Origin: Paenibacillus sp. 598K
GTDB lineage: Bacteria; Bacillota; Bacilli; Paenibacillales; Paenibacillaceae
Length of the DNA: 64,000 nt
Reading direction: 5' to 3'
Assembly (NCBI RefSeq): GCF_003851045.1
Contig: NZ_BFBX01000116.1
Location: forward strand, 1 to 64,000
This document shows positions 16,945 through 24,714 of the stretch, piece by piece. Each line of letters begins with the position of its first letter. Position 1 is the first letter of the stretch. The position numbers were made by a program, and so were the translations under genes. Under the pieces are notes generated by a model that saw nothing but the letters and a program-made list of their open reading frames with translations, was not told the origin of the DNA and ran no database searches.

Positions 16945-19077
16945 ATGAATCCAGTACCCGCAAGGAAAGCTCCAGGCAACTTTGCCAAAACCGCAGCTGC
17001 CGCCCTGTTGTCGCTTAGCCTGATCCTCCCACCGATCCAGGCTGCGGCTGCCGAGCCGGCCGCTGCGCCGTCTGCGGCAAAGACGCTGAATGCAGATAAC
17101 GCCAAGGCGTTCCTCGACGATTTTTTCGCCGCCGAGCAAACCAAGGCCCACTACACCGGCGCTGCCGTCGTTATCGTCAAGGACGGCGAAGTAGTCGCCC
17201 AGGAAGGCTACGGCTACGCCGACAAGGAGAACAAAAAAGCCGTCGATCCCGAGAATACGGTGTTCCGCATCGCTTCCGTCTCCAAATCGTTCACCGCGGT
17301 GGCGGCCATGCAGCTAGTCGAACAAGGCAAGCTGGACCTGAAGGCGGATTTCCTGACCTATACGCCTGGCCTGACGCTCGATAACCCGTTCGACCAACCG
17401 GTCACCGTCGAGCAGTTGCTGCTGCATACGACCGGCTTTGAGATCCGCGATCCCAATCTTGACGATCTGCACGAGGATCTCGGCAAAAAGGTCGAGATCG
17501 AGGACTATGTGAAGACGCATATGCCGCCAGTCGCTCGCAAGCCCGGCAGCTCCTATATGTACGATAACTTCGCCTCCCTGCTGCTCGGGCTGGTCGTCGA
17601 GAAGGCGAGCGGCGAGCCCTTCGAGGATTATATGGAGACGCATCTATTCGAGCCGCTCGGCATGAAGGATAGCGGTTACCTGCCGGAGGGAGCGCTCAAG
17701 GACAAGCTTGCTGTCGGGTACGGACCTGGCGGGCAAGCGGTGCCGCCTTATGCCGTCACCCCTACGATCATGCCGCACGGCGGCATGATGTCTACGCCGG
17801 CAGATATCGGCAAGTTCATGATCGCCTTCCTCAGCGGCGGAGACACGGGCAAGGGCCGCATCCTGAACGAGCAATCGGTGGCGCTGATGGAGCCTTACCG
17901 CTCCGAGATTCACCCGCTTCTGCCGAACACTACCTACGGCTTCGAAGCGCCGATGCAGCTGCCCGGCGCAGGCAGCAACCCGGCGATTATTACCAAGGCC
18001 GGCGACATTACCGGATACAGCTCTCTTCTGTTCATGATCCCTGAGGAGGATACCGGCGTCTTCATCACTTATAATCAACTCGGCGCGCTGCGTCAGCTGT
18101 TCTACCCGCAGTTCATCGCGACGTTCTTCCCGCAATATGCGGCTCCTGCGGAGCTGCCGGACGATGCTCCGGCCACGCCAGATGACCTGGCCCGATATGA
18201 CGGCTACTACGCCGACCTGCGACAAGGGATATTCATCACCCGACTCCAATCCGGCGAGAGCGCCGGAGCGCTCCAGTGGAGCAGCTCCTTGCTCGGCGAA
18301 GGGCAGTTCAAGCCCGTCGGCGACAACCTGTTCGTCGATGAAGAGACAGGACTGTTCGCCGCCTTCCAGCTCGACGAGCAAGGGCAGGTCGCTTACATGA
18401 AGGAGCCTTATATCAATCCTTACAGCTATACACAAAAAGGGGCTGAAGCAGCCGGATTCGAAGATTTGGATGCCGACCATCCTTACGCTTATGCGGTATT
18501 GCCGTTACAATCGCTAGGATACTACCCCAATGATGGCGAAGGCCGCTTCCTGCCGGATCAAGCCGTTACGCGGGCAGCGTATGTCCAGCGGCTGCTAACG
18601 ATCAGCGGCCTCGACGGCAGTCCGACGGAGGCATACGCCTTCACCGATATTTCTGGCCACCCTGCTGCGGCTTACATCCAGCAAGCATATGAGCTGGGCA
18701 TGGTGTCGGGCGACGGCCAAGGCAGCTTCGCTCCCGAACGCGCCATTACCCGTCAGGAAGCGGCCGTCATGTTCTGGCGTCTGATGGTGCTGCAATATCC
18801 TGCCGAGCTGTTCGACGATGTGCCGTTGACCGGAGCCACTGCTCCATGGGCGGTCCAGGCCGTACAAATGATGGTCCAGCTCGGACTGCATGGACCGGAG
18901 GTCACGTTCGCCGAGGACGGCGCAGCCGACTACCGCTCCCTCGAGCCGCTGACGCGAGCCCAGGAAGCCGCCTTCCTCTACGGCATATTCACCCAGCCGA
19001 CCGACATCATCGTCGCCGAGCTGACAGCTGCGAAAGCGGAGTCGGATGCGGGCGAGAAGACGGATGACGCGGCCTGA
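16945..19077 (+). CDS. Serine beta-lactamase/PBP-like hydrolase with three SLH domains
   Basis: A 710-residue exported protein. A signal peptide (about residues 1-36, cleavage near AAAAE) is followed by a class C beta-lactamase/penicillin-binding-protein-like domain (about 50-395) with the active-site SVSK (Ser111, Lys114), Y-x-N at Tyr205-Asn207, and a third box near MPHGGMM. A linker domain (about 400-480) leads to three S-layer-homology segments (about 485-690: FEDLDADHPYAYAVLPLQ, FTDISGHPAAAYIQ, FDDVPLTGATAPWAVQ) that tether it to cell-wall pyruvylated polymer. It is probably a D-aminopeptidase or esterase-like peptidoglycan/peptide hydrolase; true beta-lactamase activity cannot be assumed. 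Confidence 0.87.
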   Translation: MNPVPARKAPGNFAKTAAAALLSLSLILPPIQAAAAEPAAAPSAAKTLNADNAKAFLDDFFAAEQTKAHYTGAAVVIVKDGEVVAQEGYGYADKENKKAVDPENTVFRIASVSKSFTAVAAMQLVEQGKLDLKADFLTYTPGLTLDNPFDQPVTVEQLLLHTTGFEIRDPNLDDLHEDLGKKVEIEDYVKTHMPPVARKPGSSYMYDNFASLLLGLVVEKASGEPFEDYMETHLFEPLGMKDSGYLPEGALKDKLAVGYGPGGQAVPPYAVTPTIMPHGGMMSTPADIGKFMIAFLSGGDTGKGRILNEQSVALMEPYRSEIHPLLPNTTYGFEAPMQLPGAGSNPAIITKAGDITGYSSLLFMIPEEDTGVFITYNQLGALRQLFYPQFIATFFPQYAAPAELPDDAPATPDDLARYDGYYADLRQGIFITRLQSGESAGALQWSSSLLGEGQFKPVGDNLFVDEETGLFAAFQLDEQGQVAYMKEPYINPYSYTQKGAEAAGFEDLDADHPYAYAVLPLQSLGYYPNDGEGRFLPDQAVTRAAYVQRLLTISGLDGSPTEAYAFTDISGHPAAAYIQQAYELGMVSGDGQGSFAPERAITRQEAAVMFWRLMVLQYPAELFDDVPLTGATAPWAVQAVQMMVQLGLHGPEVTFAEDGAADYRSLEPLTRAQEAAFLYGIFTQPTDIIVAELTAAKAESDAGEKTDDAA

Positions 19078-19090
19078 TATGAGGACTGTC

Positions 19091-19128
19091 AGCCTTCATT
19101 GCCGCTTGTTGGCGATGAAGGCTTTTTT
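19091..19128 (+). terminator. Terminator of the beta-lactamase-SLH gene
   Basis: The stem AGCCTTCATTGCC/GGCGATGAAGGCT has one mismatch and is followed by a run of T, 14 bp past the stop codon. Confidence 0.9.
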
Positions 19129-19224
19129 TATACAGGACAACGTCCCGCGCCGACCGCTCCAGGTTAGCTCCAGGGTGGATGGGGTAAGTATACGTAACCC
19201 TAATGGCAAAGGAGACTGATACAC

Positions 19225-20049
19225 ATGGCACACTATATCGAAGTGGAACCCTATGTCAACCTGTATGTTGAAGATATCGGCTCCGGTCCTGTTGTCTTGT
19301 TCCTGCATGGCTGGCCGCTAAATCACAGCATGTTTGAATACCAGATGAACTCGCTCTCCAGAGCCGGTTATCGGTGCATCGGCATCGATATGCGAGGCTT
19401 CGGCCGCTCCGACGCGCCGGCGTCTGGCTATAGCTATAACCGTCTCGCCGACGATGTGCGCGCCGTCATCGATCATCTGCAGCTGCAAAATGTTGCGCTG
19501 GTCGGATTCTCGGTAGGCGGCGCCATCGCCGTCCGTTATATGGCCAGACACGCCCAGCATGCGGTGACGCAGCTTGCCCTGCTTGGCGCAGCCGCACCAT
19601 GCTTTACGCAACGTCCAGACTACCCGCACGGCATGACCCGAGCGGAAGTCGATGCGCAGATTACAGCCGTCCAAGACGATCGGCCGCAGATGCTGCGAGA
19701 CTTCGGCGAGCTCTTCCTCGCCCAAGGGGAGGGGGCGCGTCAGGTAAGTCCTGCGTTCACCGACTGGCTGCACCAGCTCGGCCTCGAGGCTACTCCCTGG
19801 GGGACGATCGGCGTCGCCGAGACGCTGCGCGACGAGGAGCTGTTCGGCGACTTGGCCGCGATTACCGTGCCGACGACGATCTTCCAGGGCAAGCGCGACC
19901 AGATCTGTCCGCCAGCCTTCGCCGAGCGTCTGCGCGAGGGCATCGACAGCGCGACCACCGTAACCTTCGAGCATAGCGGACACGGCATGCTGTTCGATGA
20001 GCCCGAGGCCTTCGACGAAGCGCTGATGGCCTTCCTGCAGCATGAGTAG
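19225..20049 (+). CDS. Alpha/beta hydrolase (haloperoxidase/esterase-like)
   Basis: A 274-residue cytoplasmic alpha/beta-hydrolase. The nucleophile elbow GFSVGG places Ser96, and the acid and base are likely Asp225 (QGKRDQ) and His253 (SGHG). The oxyanion-hole HGWP follows strand 3. The closest general type is the non-haem peroxidase/arylesterase group (RsbQ-like length). The substrate is unknown. A clear ribosome site (AAAGGAGA) precedes the ATG. Confidence 0.88.
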   Translation: MAHYIEVEPYVNLYVEDIGSGPVVLFLHGWPLNHSMFEYQMNSLSRAGYRCIGIDMRGFGRSDAPASGYSYNRLADDVRAVIDHLQLQNVALVGFSVGGAIAVRYMARHAQHAVTQLALLGAAAPCFTQRPDYPHGMTRAEVDAQITAVQDDRPQMLRDFGELFLAQGEGARQVSPAFTDWLHQLGLEATPWGTIGVAETLRDEELFGDLAAITVPTTIFQGKRDQICPPAFAERLREGIDSATTVTFEHSGHGMLFDEPEAFDEALMAFLQHE

Positions 20050-20226
20050 CGGCGCATAGGCAGTGGAGAACCGCGATGTGCCAGCCGAGCCCGGAGGGAG
20101 CGGCCCCGCTTGGCGGCCAGGCGCTGAGGCGCGAGCGCCTTCTTAGGCGGGCCGCACCGCGCATTGGACGGCAACGCTTTACCAGCATGCCGGTCTCGCT
20201 CTTGCACCTTGGACGCTCTGCACACA

Positions 20227-20265
20227 ACAGCCCGTCGCCACACTCCTGGTACGGGCTGTTTTTTG
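20227..20265 (+). terminator. Terminator downstream of the alpha/beta hydrolase
   Basis: The stem ACAGCCCGT/ACGGGCTGT is followed by a six-T run. It sits about 180 bp after the stop codon. Confidence 0.75.
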
Positions 20266-20334
20266 CGCGCCCTCCAATACCGCGCCTTCCTCTTGCTCCC
20301 GGGCCCGCCCGCAAGCATGTGTAGGCTCGCATGC

Positions 20335-20369
20335 AAAAAAAGCCGCTGCGCTCACAGCGCATACGGCTT
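20335..20369 (-). terminator. Terminator of the small exported protein gene
   Basis: On the minus strand AAGCCG...CGGCTT encloses TGCGCT-GTG-AGCGCA and is followed by seven T, about 35 bp past the gene at 20404. Confidence 0.8.
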
Positions 20370-20403
20370 CACACCAGCATCGATTAATTCTGCCCCACCA
20401 CTT

Positions 20404-20811
20404 TTATTCCTGTTCCATAACTTTGATCGAGAGCAAGGTCCGCAATATCGCAATTTCGTCGAGCGGCTCCTCCGTATATTCAAAGACGACCCGGTCGTCT
20501 TCCTCCAGCTTCTCCACTGTCTCTCTCAGATCGTCACCTAGTTGGAACGCGTACGCTTCGCCCTTCACGATGACCTCAATCGTATGTGGATCGGCCATGC
20601 CGACATAACGGCCTGTCCCTGTCAACGTCTCTTCTTCCTCCAGACCGTCCAGCACAAACGCCTGCCAGATCGACTGATATGCTGTCCAACTATAAGTATA
20701 TCCGATCATTGCTGCTGCGGAGGTGCCGGTGCCGGCTCCGATGAAGAGGCCGGCTGCCAGCAACATCGCCATTACGCCTCGTCCAAGCTTGCTTGTCCAT
20801 CGTCTCACCAT
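20404..20811 (-). CDS. Small exported protein of unknown function
   Basis: A 135-residue protein. The start chosen is the ATG at 20811, eight bases after AAGGAG; upstream in-frame starts are too close to that site. A basic N-terminus plus hydrophobic core (MVRRWTSKLGRGVMAMLLAA) and a small-residue stretch make a signal peptide with cleavage near SAAA. The mature part is short and acidic, with LTGTGRYVGMADPHTIEV and FEYTE as visible features, and resembles a small beta-barrel. No family recognised. It is divergent from the nuclease-like gene. Confidence 0.65.
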   Translation of the reverse strand: MVRRWTSKLGRGVMAMLLAAGLFIGAGTGTSAAAMIGYTYSWTAYQSIWQAFVLDGLEEEETLTGTGRYVGMADPHTIEVIVKGEAYAFQLGDDLRETVEKLEEDDRVVFEYTEEPLDEIAILRTLLSIKVMEQE

Positions 20812-20950
20812 CGTCATCACTCCTTCAGTTGTAGTCTATTCTATGTCCCGATGATAGATAGTATTACCCGTTTGAAGGGGAATATAAGCAATTTCGCCCT
20901 TCCCGGCAGAGACGGGGTGCGTTATAATAACCACAGATCGGTCGTGAAGC

Positions 20951-21012
20951 ACACGCCGCTCCCTTATTCGATTGTCGCTTTTGAAGCGATTCGTCGAAGG
21001 GAGCGGCTTTTT
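20951..21012 (+). terminator. Attenuator-like terminator in the leader of the 21043 gene
   Basis: GCCGCTCCCTT and AAGGGAGCGGC form a long outer stem around an inner hairpin (TTGTCGC-TTTT-GAAGCGA). Six T follow. It ends 30 bp before the start codon of the downstream gene, and a TATAAT-like box at 20923-20928 lies just upstream, so it would end transcription before the gene unless bypassed. Confidence 0.65.
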
Positions 21013-21042
21013 TCGTTTATTCTCAGAAGGAGGTACGACACG

Positions 21043-21690
21043 ATGAGCAGCTTTCAGCAGAGGTATGAGGAATGGATACACCAGCAGTTGAAGGAGGAGC
21101 GCAACCCCCGGCGCAGAGAAATACTGGCGCGTGGATTGGGACACGGGACCGTCGAGTATTTGCGGAGTATCTGGCTGCCCGCTGCGGGCAGCTTTGAGCA
21201 CTTGTATGCCGAGTGGGAGGTGCGGGACTTTGCCGGCGGCTACCGGTATCTTGATCTAGCCTATAGACCCGGCGGGGCGAAGGGAGGTATCGAGATCCAA
21301 GGCTTCGGCTCGCACGCGCGCGATCTGGATGTCCGGCGATTCAAGGATTTATGCCGCCGACACTCGTTGTTGTCGCTGGACGGCTGGACATTTTTGTCGG
21401 TAGCTTACCCTTCGATCAAGGACGAGCCTCACTTCTGCAAACAGATGGTGTTAGCGTTTATCGGCCGCTTCGTCACCGAACGTGTCGAGGACGAGCTGTC
21501 GTGGGTCGAAGCGGAGGTGCTGCGTTATGGCCGACGCGTGCTGCGGCCCTTCACCCCGCTCGAGACGGCTCGCCATCTCCGCGTATCCGTCCAGCATGCG
21601 CGCCGCATCCTGCACCAACTGGTCGATCGTCATCTGCTTGAAGTGACGAGCGGTCAGCAACGCATGCGTTCCTATCGCTTGACCGAATGA
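21043..21690 (+). CDS. Possible PD-(D/E)XK nuclease-like protein with C-terminal winged helix
   Basis: A 215-residue protein whose ATG at 21043 follows AAGGAGG. The central part (about residues 55-130) reads strand-Asp (YRYLDLAY), then Gly-rich turn and GIEIQGF, followed by a helix with RFKDLCRRHSLL and a strand WTFLSVAY. This D...ExQ arrangement resembles restriction-endonuclease-like or DUF559/Vsr folds. The last 60 residues (FTPLETARHLRVSVQHARRI) look like a winged helix. No membrane segment is present. The fold call is an inference from pattern, not from a recognised family. The leader carries a strong terminator. Confidence 0.55.
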   Translation: MSSFQQRYEEWIHQQLKEERNPRRREILARGLGHGTVEYLRSIWLPAAGSFEHLYAEWEVRDFAGGYRYLDLAYRPGGAKGGIEIQGFGSHARDLDVRRFKDLCRRHSLLSLDGWTFLSVAYPSIKDEPHFCKQMVLAFIGRFVTERVEDELSWVEAEVLRYGRRVLRPFTPLETARHLRVSVQHARRILHQLVDRHLLEVTSGQQRMRSYRLTE

Positions 21691-21730
21691 TGCACTCCTG
21701 TCGGCCGCATGGTCAAACGCAGCAGTCCTA

Positions 21731-21907
21731 GGAACATACATAACCTTATTTCGACGAATACCGATCCTTTGGGCGGTCTTGAGAACATACATCGTCTTAT
21801 TTCCGCCAAATCGAGAAAAAAAGGGCATTTTCGAACAAATAAGGATACTCATGTTCCTTACATTCAAGAAATCGCCGATTTCCACGAAATAACGATGTGT
21901 ATGTTCC
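21731..21907. repeat. Family-B repeat cluster: two forward, two inverted copies
   Basis: The unit is GGAACATACATAACCTTATT plus TC. Forward copies start at 21731 and 21782 (51-bp pitch) and inverted copies lie at about 21836-21857 and 21885-21907 (about 50-bp pitch). The inverted halves could pair into a nested hairpin. Confidence 0.75.
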
Positions 21908-22069
21908 TCGGGGCATAAAAATGAACTAAGCGTACGCTTCCGCACCAGAAGAATGGCTACTGCAATGCCTGATAGTGCCCGAAAGAAAATGAAAAACAGG
22001 AAAACCTCGGCGTCATCGCGAATGAAGCACAAGAGCGACAGGCAGCCTAATCCTAGGTGCCTGATTACC

Positions 22070-22094
22070 CCAGGGTGTGTCTGACATGCCCTAG
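22070..22094. repeat. 25-bp palindromic element upstream of pepT
   Basis: The element runs from CCAGGGTGTG to ATGCCCTAG. It aligns closely with the palindrome at 2959-2982 read on the minus strand (CTAGGGTGTG...CGCCCTAG). It lies 22 bp before the pepT start codon. Confidence 0.45.
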
Positions 22095-22116
22095 CCCGAA
22101 GGAGAGGAAAGAACTC

Positions 22117-23361
22117 ATGAAACAGGAAATCATCGACCGCTTCGTCCGGTACGTCCGTGTCGATACGCAATCTCGCGACGATCGCGAGACCTGCCCAACC
22201 ACGCCGGGCCAGCTCGAGCTGGGACGGATACTCGTCAGCGAGCTGCAGGACATCGGCATGACGGAGGTGACGATAGACGAGCATGGTTACGTCATGGCGA
22301 CGCTGCCTGCCAACACCGAGCGCGAGGTGCCGGTCATCGGCTTCCTCGCCCATCTCGATACCGCCACCGAGATGACCGGCGCAGGCGTCAATCCGCAGCT
22401 TGTCGAATCGTATGACGGCGACAATATCGTGCTTCATCAGGAGCAAGGCATCGTCCTCTCGCCAGCCGAGTTCCCCGAGCTGGCAGGCTATCGGGGGCAT
22501 ACGCTGATCACGACCGACGGCACGACGCTGCTGGGCGCGGACAACAAGGCCGGGATCGCCGAGATCATGACCGCCATGGCTTATCTGATCCAGCATCCGG
22601 AGATCAAGCACGGCCGGGTGCGCGTCGCTTTTACGCCGGATGAGGAGATCGGCCGGGGGCCGCATCGGTTCGATGTGGCTTCCTTCGGAGCAGCCTTCGC
22701 CTACACGGTGGATGGCGGCCCGCTCGGCGAGCTGGAGTACGAGAGCTTCAACGCCGCCCTCGCGACGCTCCGCTTCCGTGGCAAAAACGTGCATCCCGGC
22801 ACAGCCAAAGGCAAAATGATCCATGCCGGCAAGCTCGCGATGGCGCTCCATCGTCAGCTGCCCGAATCCGAAGCGCCGGAGCACACGGAAGGCTATGAAG
22901 GCTTCTATCACTTGGTCGCGATGGAGGCCTCTGTCGAGGAAGCGCACTCGCGCTATCTGATCCGCGACTTCGACAAGGCAGGCTTCGAGGCGCGCAAGGC
23001 GCATTTGCAGGAGGCTGTGCGTCAGCTGCAGCAGCAGTACGGCGAGGAACGGATCTCGATCGAGATCCGCGATCAGTATTACAACATGCGGGATCGGATC
23101 GAGCCGGTCCGCGATATCGTCGAGGTCGCCAGAGAGACCATGCTGGCGCTTGGTATCGAGCCGGTCATCAAGCCGATCCGCGGCGGCACCGACGGCTCGC
23201 AGCTCTCTTACATGGGCTTGCCGACGCCGAATCTCTTTACTGGGGGAGAGAATTATCACGGCCGCTACGAATACGTCTCCGTCGATGTCATGCTCCGCGC
23301 CGTCGATGTCATCGTCGGCATTATCAGCCGCTGCGAGCAGCAGGCCGAGCGTTTCAACTGA
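22117..23361 (+). CDS. pepT: Peptidase T (tripeptide aminopeptidase)
   Basis: An M20B metallopeptidase that removes the N-terminal residue from tripeptides in the cytoplasm. The 414-residue protein (family length about 410) shows the di-zinc motifs [18 protein letters not shown] and TPDEEIGRG, plus NVHPGTAKG in the dimerisation/lid domain and GGTDGSQLS near the end. The ATG at 22117 is preceded by GGAGAGG. A GGCGTCCC-GAT-GGGACGCC hairpin lies at 23407-23425 downstream. Confidence 0.95.
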   Translation: MKQEIIDRFVRYVRVDTQSRDDRETCPTTPGQLELGRILVSELQDIGMTEVTIDEHGYVMATLPANTEREVPVIGFLAHLDTATEMTGAGVNPQLVESYDGDNIVLHQEQGIVLSPAEFPELAGYRGHTLITTDGTTLLGADNKAGIAEIMTAMAYLIQHPEIKHGRVRVAFTPDEEIGRGPHRFDVASFGAAFAYTVDGGPLGELEYESFNAALATLRFRGKNVHPGTAKGKMIHAGKLAMALHRQLPESEAPEHTEGYEGFYHLVAMEASVEEAHSRYLIRDFDKAGFEARKAHLQEAVRQLQQQYGEERISIEIRDQYYNMRDRIEPVRDIVEVARETMLALGIEPVIKPIRGGTDGSQLSYMGLPTPNLFTGGENYHGRYEYVSVDVMLRAVDVIVGIISRCEQQAERFN

Positions 23362-23406
23362 GGGCAACGCGCACCTCTCTATGACCCATATATGCCACCA
23401 CCCGAC

Positions 23407-23425
23407 GGCGTCCCGATGGGACGCC
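23407..23425 (+). terminator. Hairpin downstream of pepT
   Basis: A perfect 8-bp GC-rich stem with a three-base loop. No T run follows, so termination is uncertain. Confidence 0.4.
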
Positions 23426-23451
23426 AGTTAGGCGGTGAAACGGCATCAAAC

Positions 23452-23482
23452 AAAAACTGCGGCTCCCTGTGCGGAGACGCAG
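23452..23482 (-). terminator. Terminator of the CheY-like gene
   Basis: On the minus strand CTGCGTCTCC-GCACA-GGGAGCCGCAG has one bulge and is followed by TTTTTG, about 65 bp past the stop codon. Confidence 0.75.
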
Positions 23483-23547
23483 CAATCGTGAACAATTGTA
23501 TTCTCAGACCAGAGCCTGGTCCGAGCTTGGACTTGAAAATGGTACGC

Positions 23548-23910
23548 TCAATTGTAAATAACCTTATCGATTGCCTCCAGGATGCGTTCTGCCCGGAACG
23601 GCTTCAGGATAAAGTCTTTGGCTCCGGCTTGCACGGCCTCGATAATCCGTGGCTGAAGTCCCATCGCCGAGCACATGACCACCTTGGCCGCAGGATGCCG
23701 ACAGACGATCGCCTTCAACGCGTCCACGCCGTCCATATAAGGCATCGTGATGTCCATCGTCACCAGATCAGGCTTATACGTGTGATAACCGCGCACCGCT
23801 TCCTCGCCGTTAGTCGCTTCGAATACGACCTGGTGTCCCGCCCTCTCCAGGATTTCTCTGAGCATGCCTCGTATAAATGCCGTGTCGTCGACGATCATGA
23901 TGGCTGCCAT
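23548..23910 (-). CDS. CheY-like single-domain response regulator
   Basis: A 120-residue stand-alone receiver domain. The acidic pocket is VDD (residues 8-9), the phosphoacceptor Asp is in VTMDITMP, the switch Ser is in VMCSAMG and the conserved Lys is in ILKPF. It has no output domain, so it acts by protein contact, most likely on the flagellar switch as CheY or in a phosphorelay. No che or fli genes are in the window. AAGGAGG precedes the ATG. It is divergent from the two-component system at 24043. Confidence 0.88.
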   Translation of the reverse strand: MAAIMIVDDTAFIRGMLREILERAGHQVVFEATNGEEAVRGYHTYKPDLVTMDITMPYMDGVDALKAIVCRHPAAKVVMCSAMGLQPRIIEAVQAGAKDFILKPFRAERILEAIDKVIYN

Positions 23911-24042
23911 GTATGTCCGCCTCCTTAGTTAGGCTTAGCATAGCACAGCGATCTGTACAATCTCTGAACAGCGGAGCGGCTTTTCTTCTGACAGCGAGTT
24001 GGATTATAGTAGGGGTAATAACATACCCGAGGTGAACGATGT

Positions 24043-24714
24043 ATGACACGAATCCTCTATATCGAAGATGACCGGGATATCGGCAGCTGGACGTCCGGCG
24101 ATCTGGAAAAACGCGGCTATGAGGTCACCTGGCGCACCTCCGGGGAGCATGCAGGCGAACTGGCCCGGGAGGCGGATCTGGTCATCCTCGACGTGATGCT
24201 GCCGGGACTCGACGGCTTTACGATCGGCCAACGACTCAAAAACCAACAGCCTGACCTGCCGATCCTCGTACTGTCGGCACGGACCGCTGTCGATGACAAG
24301 CTGCAGGGGCTTAACTTTGCGGACGATTATATGACCAAGCCCTTCCATCCCGAGGAGCTGGCAGCCCGCATCCAGGTCCTGCTGCGCCGGGGGCCTCAGC
24401 GGGACGAACAGACACTGACGCTGGAGCATCTGCGCGTGCTACTGCCAGGCGGTCAAATCACGGATACACTTACAGGAGAAGAAATCCTGCTCTCGGGCAA
24501 GCAGTTTCAGATCTTCATGTACCTGCTCCGCCATCACGGACGCGTCCTGACCAAGGAACAGATCTATGAGGCCGTCTGGGGCGAGCCTTATCTCGATGGA
24601 GACAAAACCTTGAACGTCCATATCCGCTATCTGCGGGAAAAGATCGAGGTCGATCCCTCGCAGCCCGCGATCATCCAGACGGTACGCGGGATCGGCTTCC
24701 GGGTGAAGCCATGA
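24043..24714 (+). CDS. OmpR-family response regulator
   Basis: A 223-residue regulator: receiver domain (residues 1-115) with phosphoacceptor Asp in LVILDVMLP and Lys in MTKPFHPEEL, then a winged-helix DNA-binding domain (about 130-222; LTKEQIYEAVWG, LNVHIRYLREKIE, IQTVRGIGFRV). GAGGTGA lies six bases before the ATG. It overlaps the kinase gene by four bases (ATGA). Together with the downstream ABC transporter it forms a module typical of antimicrobial-peptide sensing and resistance, so the transporter genes are the likely target. Confidence 0.93.
   Translation: MTRILYIEDDRDIGSWTSGDLEKRGYEVTWRTSGEHAGELAREADLVILDVMLPGLDGFTIGQRLKNQQPDLPILVLSARTAVDDKLQGLNFADDYMTKPFHPEELAARIQVLLRRGPQRDEQTLTLEHLRVLLPGGQITDTLTGEEILLSGKQFQIFMYLLRHHGRVLTKEQIYEAVWGEPYLDGDKTLNVHIRYLREKIEVDPSQPAIIQTVRGIGFRVKP

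Larger units (their letters stand above)
20050..20403. other. GC-rich intergenic region with two terminators
   Basis: No supported gene lies in this stretch between convergent genes. It contains a plus-strand terminator at 20227-20265 and a minus-strand terminator at 20335-20369; nothing else is recognised. Confidence 0.6.
21691..22116. other. Intergenic region with family-B repeats before pepT
   Basis: No supported gene. 21731-21907 holds four copies of a repeat (separate entry), 21908-22069 has nothing recognised, and 22070-22094 carries a palindromic element like that at 2959. The pepT ribosome site is at the right end. Confidence 0.6.
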
